Positions 43,990 through 54,615 of a stretch of DNA of 64,000 bases are shown here, one piece after another. This DNA comes from Tillus elongatus (Eukaryota; Arthropoda; Insecta; Coleoptera; Cleridae). Each line of letters opens with the position of its first letter. Position 1 is the stretch's first letter. The position numbers and the translations under genes were made by a program. The notes under the pieces were generated by a model. It saw only the letters and a list, made by a program, of their open reading frames with translations, had not been told where the DNA came from and made no database searches. Where the stretch lies: positions 52,041,722-52,105,721 of the forward strand of contig OZ023262.1 of NCBI GenBank assembly GCA_964006375.1, read 5' to 3'.

Positions 43990-44165
43990 AAGGCTAGATA
44001 TATTCTCACCATAATTAGAACCGCAGACCGGTTTCGCTCTAATTAGAGCTCGTCAGTACGGCATACTAATTGCAGCAATAACACACCTATAACGTAATAT
44101 GGCTGTGGCAGCCAGCCTCCAAGAACATTGTAAGATGTACAACACCGAGATGGCGACCCCAGAAA
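43990..44165 (+). repeat. Satellite-like modules B and partial A
   Basis: Carries AAGGCTAGATATATTCTCAC, AGACCGGTTTCGCTCTAATT and CAGCCTCC, then GAGATGGCGACC. Confidence 0.75.
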
Positions 44166-44199
44166 CTTTTGAGACGTTAAATTATTCGAGTTTAAATGA

Positions 44200-44677
44200 A
44201 AAAATGTCAATTTTCACCAAATCTCCCCCTAATTTATTCCCTACCCTATGAAGCAATCTTACCCAAAAACAATTCGAAGCGTTCCTTTGTCGGGTTTTAA
44301 CTGTATATCAAAGATAAAGATGATATCTCAATTCGTTCGAAAGGTATCGCGCCTACTAACAGACAGACGGACCGACTCACAGACCAAAAAAAATTCGTTC
44401 CAGAATAAAGTTTTCTATATGCTTTGAGATTTTTTACACGGTTTTAGCGAAAAGAAATTTCGAAATTTCTGTCACCGATATTTCACCCCCACACATTCAA
44501 CCTCTAATTTAATTACAGCACAGAGTACCAGCTGTTTGATGAAATTAAAAATTTTCTAATAAACAAACCGTAAAACGATATATTACTCGAATTTGAGCGA
44601 AAAAATGTCAATTTTCTCCAAATCATCCCCCATTCATCCCTTACACCCTGGAACGATTTTACCCAAATAGCCCAGGG
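44200..44677 (+). repeat. Direct repeat unit flanking the CXC-carrying insertion
   Basis: A unit of about 390 bp (AAAAAATGTCAATTTTCACC, then CAGACAGACGGACCGAC and TTTTTTACACGG). It starts again at about 44600, is broken at 44677 by an insertion, and resumes at 46108 to finish near 46340. Confidence 0.7.
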
Positions 44678-46099
44678 TCGATTTATCGTTTTATATGGGC
44701 GATGCTCAACAAATTAGAGACAAGCTGGAATTTGGTGTGGTGCTTGGTTTTAAAGTTAATATACCCTAAAACCCCAGCGGTGATACTTTTTCCTTTTTTA
44801 CTCGAAAACGAAGTAATGTAGGAAAAAATACTAAGAGGGAAAAGCTAAAGAGCTGAAAATTTTCCGTCAAAGAAGTCTGCTCCGAAACTTTTTGTGTTAG
44901 CAGTGGCGGAGTTATGGATTTTTAAATTTAGTTTTTTTTTACAGTTAAATATCTTATAGTAGGGGGTAATTAATGTACCAAATAATCATGGATAAACAAT
45001 ATTATCAAAAAAAAATATTATACAAAGGGGATTTGTGGGGTTGTGTAAATCTTTGTTGATGAAAATAACAAAGTTAAATAACTCCCCTTCCCTCTTCTAG
45101 CTATAATCTGTCGCGAGATCGAACGAATATTTACCTCTCCCCGAATATAATAGTTATCTGCTCCCTTGAAGTTTGTAACGAAGATAAAACTTACGACGCC
45201 CCTGATCGACGTGGTTGCTAAGTAACCATCGGCTGTTGCCACTCCCACTTCCGTCACGTGTTACATCTTCGATAATTAAGGACAGGAGCCAGGACACGTA
45301 AATTGCGATAAAGCTGCGGAAATAGGTGAAAAAGTAATAAGGCAGAATAATTGGTACCAACTACAGTAAGTTACACCTTAAACCCAATGACAGAGTAAAA
45401 CCACTCTCATCAGAAGCTTCCTCGATAAAAATAAAGGGTGGAGAGATAACCGTAAACCCTGCACTTCTTTTTAGTGGAATAATTTGCTCTGCATCATCTC
45501 CTGAAGAAATCAAACTGTGTTTTAAGTATGAATTAGCACCAAGCTCTCCTAGTTTATTTGATAACAGATAATTACGAAAAACTACTAAATCAACGTTATA
45601 TAAAATATTTGACAAACTATGCCCGCCGTTACTTCAAAATTCGTGTTTCATAACACATTACGTAATAGATGGCGGCTACTTACTTCATAAAGTTATCTGG
45701 CAAAGTCCTGCAATATTTTCAGATATATTTTGGCAGTACTACAATCACATAAAATATCAATATGGTCAAAATATCACTGTGGTTTTTGACGCGTATGAGG
45801 AAATGCAGACCAAAATTGTTGAACAAAATCGCAGGTCATTGGGCAAAAGAATAGTACTCATTGTATCTATTTCGGATTTATCTGCTGTCAGTATACAAAA
45901 AGCAGATTTTTTATCAATTACCATCAACATATAAAGAAAAAAGTAAAAAAAGACTAATTTTACCCCTTTGGGGGGCTATTTTGGAGGGACGGGCTCAACA
46001 TTTTACCACTGGGGTTTTAGGGTATGTTTAGCACTTCAAAACAAACCACTGTACCAAATTTCAGCTTGTCTCTAATTTGTTGACCATCAACCCGGATTG
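44678..46099 (+). mobile_element. TIR-bounded insertion carrying a CXC-like gene fragment
   Basis: A 1422-bp insertion splits a tandem-repeat unit. The flanks share a near-perfect 8-bp candidate duplication (GCCCAGGG at 44670-44677, GACCAGGG at 46100-46107). Subterminal inverted repeats of about 75 bp pair CAACAAATTAGAGACAAGCT at 44710 with its inverse at 46065-46085, and ATACCCTAAAACCCCAG at 44760 with CTGGGGTTTTAGGGTAT at 46007-46025. It contains part of a second copy of the gene at 42337-43757. The superfamily is unknown. An 8-bp duplication would fit hAT- or P-like elements, but no transposase of those types is seen. Confidence 0.65.
45385..45935 (+). pseudogene. CXC-like protein gene, copy 2 (partial)
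   Basis: The plus strand reads VKPLSSEASSIKIKGGEITV, KYELAPSPSLFDN (matching EYELAPFPLSLFN of copy 1), LRKTTKSTLYKIF (matching MRKTKKSSLYDIF), then YVIDGGYLLHKVIW, YNHIKYQYGQNITVVFDAYE and TKIVEQNRRSLGKRIV. The IDGGYLLH and VVFDAY strands look like those of a PIN-like nuclease fold (inference). This segment is missing from copy 1, while the C-terminal cysteine cluster is missing here, so the two copies are complementary deletions. Frame changes at about 45585 and 45900 break it. Confidence 0.55.
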
Positions 46100-46344
46100 G
46101 ACCAGGGCTAAAAAACAATCCGAACCGTTCGTTTGTCAGGTGCTAACTTTATACGAAATGTAAAGAAGATATCTCAGTTCGTTCTAAAATTCTCGTAGCT
46201 ACAAACAGACCGATAGACCGACCGACAAAAAAAATCGTTCCCAAATCATGTTTTCTATGTTTTAACACTTTTTACGGCGTTTAAGCGAAAAAAAAATGTG
46301 AAATTTTTTTCGCCGATGCCATACTTCCGCACGTATTGACAATG

Positions 46345-46606
46345 TGGAAGTAAAAACCATAACTTTGTCACCACATAAGGAAATAATATACTTACCCTTC
46401 CCTTTTAACTCTTCCCCGTGGAAAAAGAGAAACCTATGTAAAAGGCAACAACGTAATCACTCATTAATAGTAGAAATGGAAGTAAAAACCATAACTTTGT
46501 CACCACATAAGGAAATAATATACTTACCCTTCCCTTTTAACTCTTCCCCGTGGAAAAAGAGAAACCTATGTAAAAGGCAACAACGTAATCACTCATTAAT
46601 AGTAGA
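46345..46606. repeat. Perfect tandem duplication, 2 x 131 bp
   Basis: 46345-46475 and 46476-46606 appear identical (TGGAAGTAAAAACCATAACT ... TTAATAGTAGAAA). The open frame across it repeats the same peptide twice and is probably not a gene. Confidence 0.95.
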
Positions 46607-46955
46607 AATGGGATGTGTAATCAGGAATTCAGAGGGAACTGTAGTCGATTTCTCACCTGAGGGCGGTAGTAGACATGGGCGTGCGGTGTGTTCATGCATG
46701 AACAAGCGTTGTCCCATCCTCTCGCCTGGTCTGTCTAACAGCTTTTCACGGTAATAGGATAGACACCTACTGTCTCCCGACTAACAAATCCTTTGATCTG
46801 GTCCGGTCGGGAACACATGTAACCACGGGCCAATGCCTCTGGTCAAGACCAATACATTGTTGCCAATGGATCAAATACATTAGTTTGCGGCGAGTATTGA
46901 TTAAGCGACTGTCAGTTTAGTCATCAAATAAAGATGTGACAAGAAAAGAAAAGTC
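46607..46955. other. No gene recognised
   Basis: Moderately GC-balanced sequence before composite copy C6. No motif found. Confidence 0.4.
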
Positions 46956-47407
46956 TGGACGCAGCAATTGCGTTATGGAAGTAAATTTTCATAAAAATGT
47001 TTTTTAATAGCAAATGCGAGCAGGCATCAATCTGATTATCGGTATGACCTATGTAGTAGAAACAATGTACTATATTTTATCAAAATTACTTATTGTTTCA
47101 AAGTGTACAAAAAACTTTCGAAAATAAACTTAAATGTTGGTTTCCTAGTCAACAAACCTTACGTTAATAGCAAATTGAATGTTTGAAATTTGAAGGATTT
47201 AATGAAAATTCGCTACCAAAACGCACTTACTGCGTCCAGATTGTTTTCTTACAAACATGCATCATATTTCGATAAAAAAATGCAAAAATGCATTAACGAA
47301 TTTGTTCTACGCAAAATAGCTAAAAATTATAGACCGTTAAACCTAAACCGACAGCCAAAGCATCAGAGAAAGGGCCTATTTGAAATGAATTTTCTGTAAA
47401 TATTTTA
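46956..47407 (+). repeat. Composite repeat copy C6, proximal part
   Basis: Starts GGACGCAGCAATTGCGTTAT, with an inverted end near 47238 (CGCACTTACTGCGTCC). The body is broken at 47407 by a Penelope-like insertion and resumes at 48689. Confidence 0.78.
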
Positions 47408-48688
47408 TTTCATTGATTGTTGTTGCCCTTACTTGGTGAATCTGGTCCATACTACATACAGACTTGGAGACTACTTCTCTGGCTTCACAATTGGTTTTCG
47501 TTTTTGTAGGTGAAGGACGTAGCCAGTGCGTAAGCTAACTGGAGCAGATGGCGCTTATGAATTATGGATGTTCTAGGATGTTCTTCAACGTTTCTGTGAC
47601 TAGTTTCGCTGCTTGACAGCATTCTCAGGCAGATAAATATTGAATTAGTACGAAATCATGAGAACTACAAATAAAGATCTGTTGCTATGTCATGATATGA
47701 TGTGTTCATCAAAAATTTTTATCAAATTGAAAATAAAATGAAACAGAGATGACAAATGAGGCTTTCAAAATGTCAACGTGATGTATGTCAATATTTAGCA
47801 AAAAAATACAACTAGCCTATAATAACTATGATAACAGTTACAACAATAAAATAACTAAACAATAACAGTATAAAAGCAGTCTCTATACAACGAAAGTATT
47901 GACATACATCAACTCATTATCTTATTACAACTTTTTTGAAAGAATAGTTACATTTATTTTCTTTGACTTATTTATTTGGAAAGAAAAATATCCAAGAAAG
48001 GGGAATTCATTAAATCAGTTTGCTCGTTTAAAACAAGGTAGCTATTGTCGTGTGTGTGCTTTTTGACTTCTAAAGCTTCAAAAAAGTCTAGTTTACGTTT
48101 GTCATTATAAAAATGTTGTGGTTGTATGCGGTTATTTACTGTAGGTGTATGTTCGGTATCAATAATATGTTTTGCAAATGTAGATTTGTCAGCGTGGTTA
48201 TATCTAAATGCAGATATATGTTCTTTGTATCGGGTGTTAAAATTTCTAGAAGTTTGACCTATGTATACTGCGGTACAATGTGTACAAGCTAATTTATAAA
48301 CTCCAGCTTTTGTCAGGAAACAAGATTTTTCTTTCGCGTTAATAGCAAATCACGCGTCGTGTTGTAAGATTTAAAAGCTACCTTTGTATTTGTACAGGTA
48401 TTTAAAATTTTTGAAATGTTTTCTGAAATGGTTCCAAAATAAGTTATCGAAACGTATCTGTTGTCTTCTTTGTCTCTAATATTTGGATAAATTAAATTAA
48501 TCGCTAATTTGTATTCTTTTCTCTCGATCATTATATCTATTATTTTAACAGAGTAGCCATTATTAAATGCTGACAGCTTTTCTGAAAAAGGGTGACATGA
48601 ATTGTATGGTATGGTCGTGTCAGTGTACGTTGGTTTCCTATGTATTGAAAAGTGAAGCCAGAGAAGTAGTCTCGAAGTCTGTATGTAG
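47408..48688 (-). mobile_element. Penelope-like element, 5'-truncated, with inverted 40-bp end
   Basis: Inserted into composite copy C6 with an 11-bp duplication, TAAATATTTTA (47397-47407 and 48689-48699). Minus-strand coding runs from the C-terminal part of the reverse transcriptase through a GIY-YIG endonuclease to a stop at 47972, followed by a 3'UTR. The first approximately 40 bp of the element (48651-48689) recur inverted at 47451-47490. Such attached inverted pieces are typical of Penelope-like insertions (established for the group). Confidence 0.85.
47972..48688 (-). pseudogene. Penelope-like polyprotein C-terminus with GIY-YIG endonuclease
   Basis: The frame starts in the reverse-transcriptase thumb: LHFSIHRKPTYTDTTIPYNS and HPFSEKLSAFNN (48640-48560). 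The linker follows with RYVSITYFGTISENISKIL and KVAFKSYNTTRDLL (48450-48340). After a frameshift near 48315 comes the nuclease: AGVYKLACTHC (GIY motif) and VYIGQTSRNFNTRYKEHISA (YIG motif plus the conserved Arg and Glu/His), then HADKSTFAKHI and a stop at 47972. This endonuclease would nick target DNA for reverse transcription. The RT catalytic core is missing. Confidence 0.85.
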
Positions 48689-48977
48689 TAAATATTTTAG
48701 TGAAATGAAGGGCAATGACGGATGAATCTGAAACTTAAGGGTTCGCAGAACACTCTTCTTGCAACTTTTTTTTCACAATCCGTATTTGTTCACGTTCTTT
48801 GCCTAAACATTGCCAATTTTGACGTTTCAAATTGCGACTTTGACGTTTTGAGGAAAACTTCAAAATTTGTTTCTTTAGCTACCCGTAACTTTTTTGTCTT
48901 TAAACTTAGAGACCTAAATTTTGGTATATGGTTCACTCTTTATAATACAAACCACGTACCAAATATAGTATCCAGCT
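48689..48977 (+). repeat. Composite repeat copy C6, distal part
   Basis: Resumes with TAAATATTTTAGTGAAATGA and runs through the left-arm sequence (TTTGCCTAAACATTGCCAAT, TTGACGTTTTGAGGAAAAC). It then breaks off at a hairpin and satellite module without reaching a (TA)n core. Confidence 0.75.
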
Positions 48978-49010
48978 TTTCAACACTAAGTGAACCACTT
49001 AGTGTTGAAA
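48978..49010. repeat. Perfect 15-bp hairpin
   Basis: Stem TTTCAACACTAAGTG, loop AAC, stem CACTTAGTGTTGAAA. It lies exactly between composite copy C6 and satellite modules. Confidence 0.9.
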
Positions 49011-49295
49011 GGGTGACTACTATAGCCGTATTACTTTATATGTGTATTTTCGCAGCAATTAGTATACCGTCCTGACGAGCTCTAATTAGAGCGAAGCCGA
49101 TCTACGGTTTTAATTGTTGCGAGAATGCATCTAGCCTTACATACTTTGTCCCTATATTAGGGTAGAAATGGTCCAGGGCTGACAATTTACTAAATTGTTA
49201 GCTGGTTGTATACAGTCTCTATTTTTAACACTATGTTATTTGGAGCTGGCGTGGTTCCGCAACTAGATGGCGGCACGTCCACCACTCACTTAGCT
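49011..49295 (-). repeat. Satellite-like modules B and A, inverted
   Basis: Reverse B (GCCGTATTAC, AGTATACCGTCCTGACGAGC, AATGCATCTAGCCTTACATA) then reverse A (AGGGCTGACAATTTACTAAA, TTATTTGGAGCTGGCGTGG, AACTAGATGGCGGCA). Confidence 0.75.
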
Positions 49296-49312
49296 TAAAT
49301 GTACCTTAACAT

Positions 49313-50820
49313 GTGTCGTATTGGAGTGAATTTCACCAATTCCTGACTTACCTGCTTCAGACATCTTACAATAGAGACATATTCCCTAGTAACTGGAGAA
49401 CTGCTCGAGTCCAACCCGTCCCCAAGAAAGGATCCAAAGCGCTTCCTAGCAACTACAGGCCTATTTTGCTCCTTTCAGTCGTCTCTAAAGTGATGGAAAA
49501 GTATATAAACACCGAATTACTAAAATTTCTTGAAAACACAGTCTAATCCACAACAGGCAGTATGGATTCCGTCAGCGCAGATCAACTGCCGACCTCCTTT
49601 CCTTTGTCACCCATTCTTGGAACAAGGCTATGGAACTACAAGGTGAATCGCAGATTGTCGCTCTACACATATCCAAAGCATTCGACCAGGTCTGGCACGC
49701 AGCGCTGCTTAATAAACTTCCGGCGTATGGCCTGCCACCAAAACCATGTACCTGGACAGCAAATATCCTCTCCAACTGGAGCATTTCTGTTGTCGTTGAC
49801 GACCATTCCTCTAAACTGTATCCAATTAATGCAGGGTCCCTTAAGGTTCAGCTTTAGCCCCTACTTTGTTTTTTCTCCACATCAATGACCTCCTCGCTAG
49901 CACATCCAAACCAGTTAACAGTTAGGCGGATGACAGTACCCTTCACTAAAATATACAATATTCTAAGCCTGTCTCTTTAGCCCAATTAGATGAGGATCGC
50001 AGACTCGTGGAGGATTCTCTCTCTGTGGATCTCCAAAAAATATTAGACTGGGGAAGTAGAAATCTTGTACAATTCAGCCCCTCTCAGTATTGCTTTCTAT
50101 CTCATAAGAGATAGCCCTAGACCCATTACAATAAATAACCAAGTTATTGAAAGTAATGAGTCCTTTTCACTTGTTGGCATTTCTGTGGATCGAAATCTCA
50201 ATTGGCACCAACATGTCACATCAATTGCAGAAGCGCCTGCTAGGAAATTAGGTTTCCTCTTCCGGGCTCGCAAATACTTTTCACCTGCTAAACTCCAGAC
50301 CTTATATACTTCACAAATAAGGCCAAACCTCGAATACTGCTCCCACATCTGGAGTACCACTGCCGCTTCTACACTCGCTATCCTGGACTCCATTCAGAAG
50401 AGAGCTATACGTCTCATCGGTAACCCTACCCTCACCCAACGGCTCCCATCCCTTGCCCACTGACGTGCCGTTGGTAACCTCTCTCTCTTTTATAGATATC
50501 TGCACGGGCACTGCTCAGAGGAGCTTTCTTCCATAGTTCCCCCACCTGCTGCCCCCAACAGATCTACCAGGGGAACAGAGCGAATGCACCCTTTTACTCT
50601 CCAGGTCACCAGACATAGAGCATCTTGTTATGCTCGCTCTTTTGTCCCGAGGACTTCCAAGTTGTGGAATTCCTTGCCGGCACATGTTTTTCCTTCTCCT
50701 CCGAACCCCCTAACCTTCAAGTCCAGAATTATCAAGTTGCCTCTTTCCTCCTTGTCGACACCCACGGTACGATAGTAGTTAGGCTGTGAGCCCTCATGGT
50801 GTGTTGTTGAAATACAAAAT
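49313..50820 (+). pseudogene. Non-LTR (jockey/CR1-like) reverse transcriptase, degenerate
   Basis: Reads from the RT fingers, NWRTARVQPVPKKGSKALPS and NYRPILLLSVVSKVMEKYIN, to QYGFRQRRSTADLLSFVT, then VALHISKAFDQVWHAALLNK (motif A). It continues with a frame-shifted GVPQGS block near 49830 and ADDSTLH near 49930, where the preceding Tyr codon is TAG. The thumb has LVGISVDRNLNWHQHV, LYTSQIRPNLEYCSHIWS and IQKRAIRLIGN. The C-terminal segment SCYARSFVPRTSKLWNSLPA precedes the stop at 50773. The 3' end is short and A-rich (AATAAATTTAAAAAA). At least three frameshifts and two stops are present. The catalytic Asp pair is still readable. Confidence 0.85.
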
Positions 50821-50858
50821 AAATTTAAAAAACCTGTGATGAGCACTGATAAGCATAC

Positions 50859-51087
50859 ATGGAGAACCCAAATCACCACAACACATTTTTTCAAAGATCT
50901 GACGATCGTTTCACTAACAATATTAGCGTCAACAGAAGATGAAACATTCAAGTATTATTTCCAAATACTGAGTTTTGTACTTTACATTTAGCATCAGGTT
51001 TTCATCCTCTGATGACGCTAACCTTATTAGTGAAACGATCGCCAGGTCTTTGAAAAGATAGGTTGTGGTGATTTGCGTTCTCCAAGT
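50859..51087. mobile_element. Fold-back element with hammerhead-like motif
   Basis: Inverted arms of about 87 bp (50859-50945 and 51001-51087): GGAGAAC(C/G)CAAATCACCACA at the outside and TTAGCGTCA(T/A)CAGA(G)GATGAAA inside, around a 55-bp centre. The right arm reads CTGATGA (51009-51015) and GAAAC (51032-51036) around a pairing segment (see findings). No protein-coding content. Confidence 0.75.
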
Positions 51088-51954
51088 TGTATTATTATGG
51101 CTCTCAAATTATCGCTTAGGATTTTCACCTATATTGTTTTGAATAATGCACTTTCACCAAAAAGACGCCATCCAGCGTGCTTCGACCTCAACCATCCATT
51201 GTCTCTAAACTACGTGTCAAGCTCAGTCACATCCATAGGTGGAGATAAGGTAATTGTAAGTGGCCCAGCGGTCCCATAGAGCTAGTGCGTGTCCGATATA
51301 GGTCAGAGGAAATATCTGCTCCTGAATCTGGCCACGTTCTCTGTCCGATCCTTTTATTCTTAGGCCGTTATTTGCTTAATTGTTCCAAGTGGAGGACAGC
51401 GCTCTAGGCTTTTTGTCTGATGTACCTCGGACCACAACCGAGGGATTACCGACCGCTTGTGCCAACTCCTGCATTAAGATAATTGCGAAATGGACACACA
51501 ACTCTATGTATTTCTCACTCTCTATCTCCTTTTCTTTCACTGTGTATGCGTTAATTAAATTTCTTGTTTCTACCATATAATCGTCCTGATTAATGGGGCT
51601 TTGCATACAATTCACTGGAATTATTTTAATTGCCGGTTGAAAATGTCATTATAAATTTGGCTTGTCGATTCAGCCTAATATCCGTACCTTATTGTTTTCT
51701 GTTATAATTAATATCTTCAAAAAGTTTGTCCGTCTTTTAAAGGCGTTGAAATAAAGTCAAGTTTTAAAGAGCGTCTTTCCTATTGTCTCATAGGAAGTAT
51801 AATAGCGAAGTGTTGACATAATGATAATAATTGGCCTTTGCGCTTATTAAAAATATATATTTTTACTATGGCACCTAACGCATTTAATAAAAGTGTTTTG
51901 TTGGCCTTCTTGTATTTTTTTAACAAAACTATAAATTACAACATGGCGAGATGT
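51088..51954. other. No gene recognised
   Basis: Two moderate open frames on opposite strands at 51376-51615 overlap each other and match nothing I know. Confidence 0.4.
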
Positions 51955-52505
51955 ACGACAGAGTCGCCATCTCGGTGCGGAACCAGGTAGTATGTTGTCA
52001 CGGCAGCTCTATATAAAACAAAACGTTTTAAAATAGAGGCTGTGAACAACCAACTAACAATTTTGTTAATTGTCAGCCCTGGCCCATTTCTTCCTTAATA
52101 TACGGGCAATGTATGTAAGGCTAGATGCATTCTCACCATAATACCGCAGACCGGTTTCGCTCTAATTAGAGCTTGTCAGTGCGATAAACTAATTACAGCG
52201 AGAACACACCTATAAAGTAACACGGCTATGGTAGCCAGCCAGTAATGGGCCAGAGCTAACAATTTACAATTTTGTACACAGTCTCTATTTTATAACATGT
52301 TGTGTTAATTGAAGCTGTAGTGATAACATACTACCTGGTTCCGGACCGAGATGGCGACTCTGTCGTACATCTCACAACGTTCTAGGAGGCTGGCTACCAT
52401 AGACGTCTTACTTTATAGGTGTGTTCTCGCAGTAATTAGTATATCGCACTGACGAGCGAATGCGGTCTGCGGTTCTAATTATGGCGAGAATACATCTGAC
52501 CTTAA
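51955..52505. repeat. Satellite-like modules A-B-A(inv)-B(inv)
   Basis: A (51955-52110), B (52111-52238), inverted A (52240-52385) and inverted B (52386-52505). Landmarks are GTCGCCATCTCGGTGCGGAA, AGGTAGTATGTTGTCACGGC, AAGGCTAGATGCATTCTCAC and GGCTATGGTAGCCAGCC. Confidence 0.85.
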
Positions 52506-52519
52506 AACTACAAACTGGT

Positions 52520-53423
52520 AGCGTGTGATTAAAATCACACCACACTTGCTGCGTCGGTATTTATTTCATAATGTGTATTGATGTCTTATTTATTATCGCA
52601 ACACACGTAGTGCGACAGAATTTTTTTGTATGGCATATACTGATATCTTATTCGTGACCATAACACATTTGCTGCGACCGTATTTTTAAACTTCGTTTTT
52701 AATCAAGTCCTTGCATTAAAGCCTTGTAAAAGACACTTCTTACCACATTTCTTCTACACAATCTGCATTTGTTTCAGAATTTTCACTTAAAAATCGTCAA
52801 TTTTGACGTTTCACATAGCGACTATATGCCAAGTTTCACAAAGCTCTATTAGATATTTAACGGACGGTTAGTTAATCAAGACTTCAGACGACCAATCACA
52901 GACTATTATTCGGGATTTTGCCATGGCAAACAAATGTTTTGGAGCTGTGATTGGTGCTGTTAAGCCTTGATTAACTAACCGGCCGTTAACTACTCAATCG
53001 AGCTTGGTGAAACTGGGCATAAAAGTATTTTTTCTGTTACTTCTTGACCTTTTTCCGCGAAGTAAACTGAGTCTTTGTAATATTCAATAGTTTTTATTAG
53101 CCACACAAAATATTTTTTTCTTGTGCGTTTGTCTGATCACCAATGGTACCGATTGTTTTTATATGCCGATAATTTCTGTTTCTTACTACTTGGAAAAGTG
53201 AATTTTGGTATGTAGGATACCCTTTACAGTATAAACTCGCTTCCCAAATTTGTTTGCTATAGCTTTGTTATTTCCGGAGATATAAAATTTTCCGTAAGAA
53301 AACACAAATATTTCTTAGCTAACTAAACCTATTTTCCTGGCTAACGAACTTATCCAAGCCAATTACAAAAGGAAGGCACCTACTAAATTTTGTCAGAATC
53401 AGCCTATTATTTTTTGTTTTGTG

Positions 53424-53427
<4 letters not shown>
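52520..53427 (+). repeat. Degenerate composite repeat copy
   Basis: Three eroded ends in a row (CACACTTGCTGCGTCGG near 52545, CGCAACACACGTAGTGCGAC near 52600, ATAACACATTTGCTGCGACC near 52660). Left-arm pieces follow (CGTCAATTTTGACGTTTCAC; TTATCCAAGCCAATTACAAA) up to the (TA)n tract. An inserted palindromic pair lies at 52850-53000 (TTAACGGACGGTTAGTTAAT and GATTAACTAACCGGCCGTTA). Confidence 0.65.
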
Positions 53428-53501
<74 letters not shown>

Positions 53502-53512
53502 GAGAGGGAGAG
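53428..53512. repeat. (TA)n then (GA)n microsatellite
   Basis: About 71 bp of TA followed by CGAGAGAGGGAGAGAGAGAG. Confidence 0.95.
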
Positions 53513-54110
53513 AGAGAGATCTCCTCATTTTTGATGCGAAAATTCCCTAAAGATATGAAAGTGATGACGAACAAGACCACTCCCAGATTTTACCGAACTT
53601 AAAGGCATTGCTGCACAATCGCATCGACTTAAGATTCTTCTTCTTTACTGGAGTCAGTTAAAAATGTTCAGTTACGCCACTGCATGTGCAATCTCCTGAA
53701 CTACCGCTTTCGCAAAATACGGCTAGGGCAGCTCACCTAGCGAAGAGTATGTTTAAATAATTGCCGGTCTAATCGTGTGTTTTTCCCGGTCCTGTTTTTG
53801 GTATCGGGGATAATATCACAGCAGAATTCCTGGGTACTGGAGCCTATATGTGTGGAGTGAACCCGGGCAGAATGCGTACGTAAACAAGCAGTTTGTGTAT
53901 ATTCACGATGTCCCAAGGGTCAACTGTAGCCCTTCTTGCCTTCACCATTCGCCAACAACATTTTCAGATACAAGGAATAGTCGCTAATTTTTGAAGTAAC
54001 AAAGATATCATCATTTAGAGCTAATCTTAAGTCTTCGTATGCTAATTTTTAATTTTTTGTAAATATTTGTAGTGTAATCGGAAAATGTTGGGAAAACGTT
54101 TATTTAACTA
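53513..54110. other. No gene recognised
   Basis: Begins with a tiny right-arm remnant (CTCCTCATTTTTGATGCGAA); otherwise unassigned. Confidence 0.4.
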
Positions 54111-54615
54111 TACAGGCTGATTCATAAGTGGTGACCAAAAATGAAACCCCATGTTCTTTGAACAATTTTAGAGAGGGTATGTCCTATAAAAATTTTTTCT
54201 ATAATGCTTCATTAAAAAGATACAGGGTGTTGAAGTTGAATTTCAAAAAATAAAATTTCCCAATTTTTTAAAAGGTAGCAAATCTATTTTGCTGAAACTT
54301 CGCATGAACAAGGCGCGTATTCTACCATAACAATTGAATCGGATAATCCAGCAGTGGCGCGCGTACCCACATGTCACTGGTTATCCCTCAAGAAAAAACG
54401 GGTACGCCAATGATATATATTTTTTAATTTTTTGAATCTTACTTTCATTCGTGACCAAAATTACTATCTTGATAATTTTCTGTACGACGCTTATTTTACG
54501 AGTACGCAATGAATCAGGTAAGTGTTTTAGAGCACAGTTCATGATTTTTAACCAGTCGTTGTTTGATAGAAAATCGCAATGCTACAATTTTATCAGGCTT
54601 ATAGTAATTTATTTA

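Noticed and set aside
46344..46754. 136-codon frame with an internal peptide repeat
   Set aside because: The peptide repeat is due to a perfect 131-bp DNA tandem duplication in non-coding repeat DNA.
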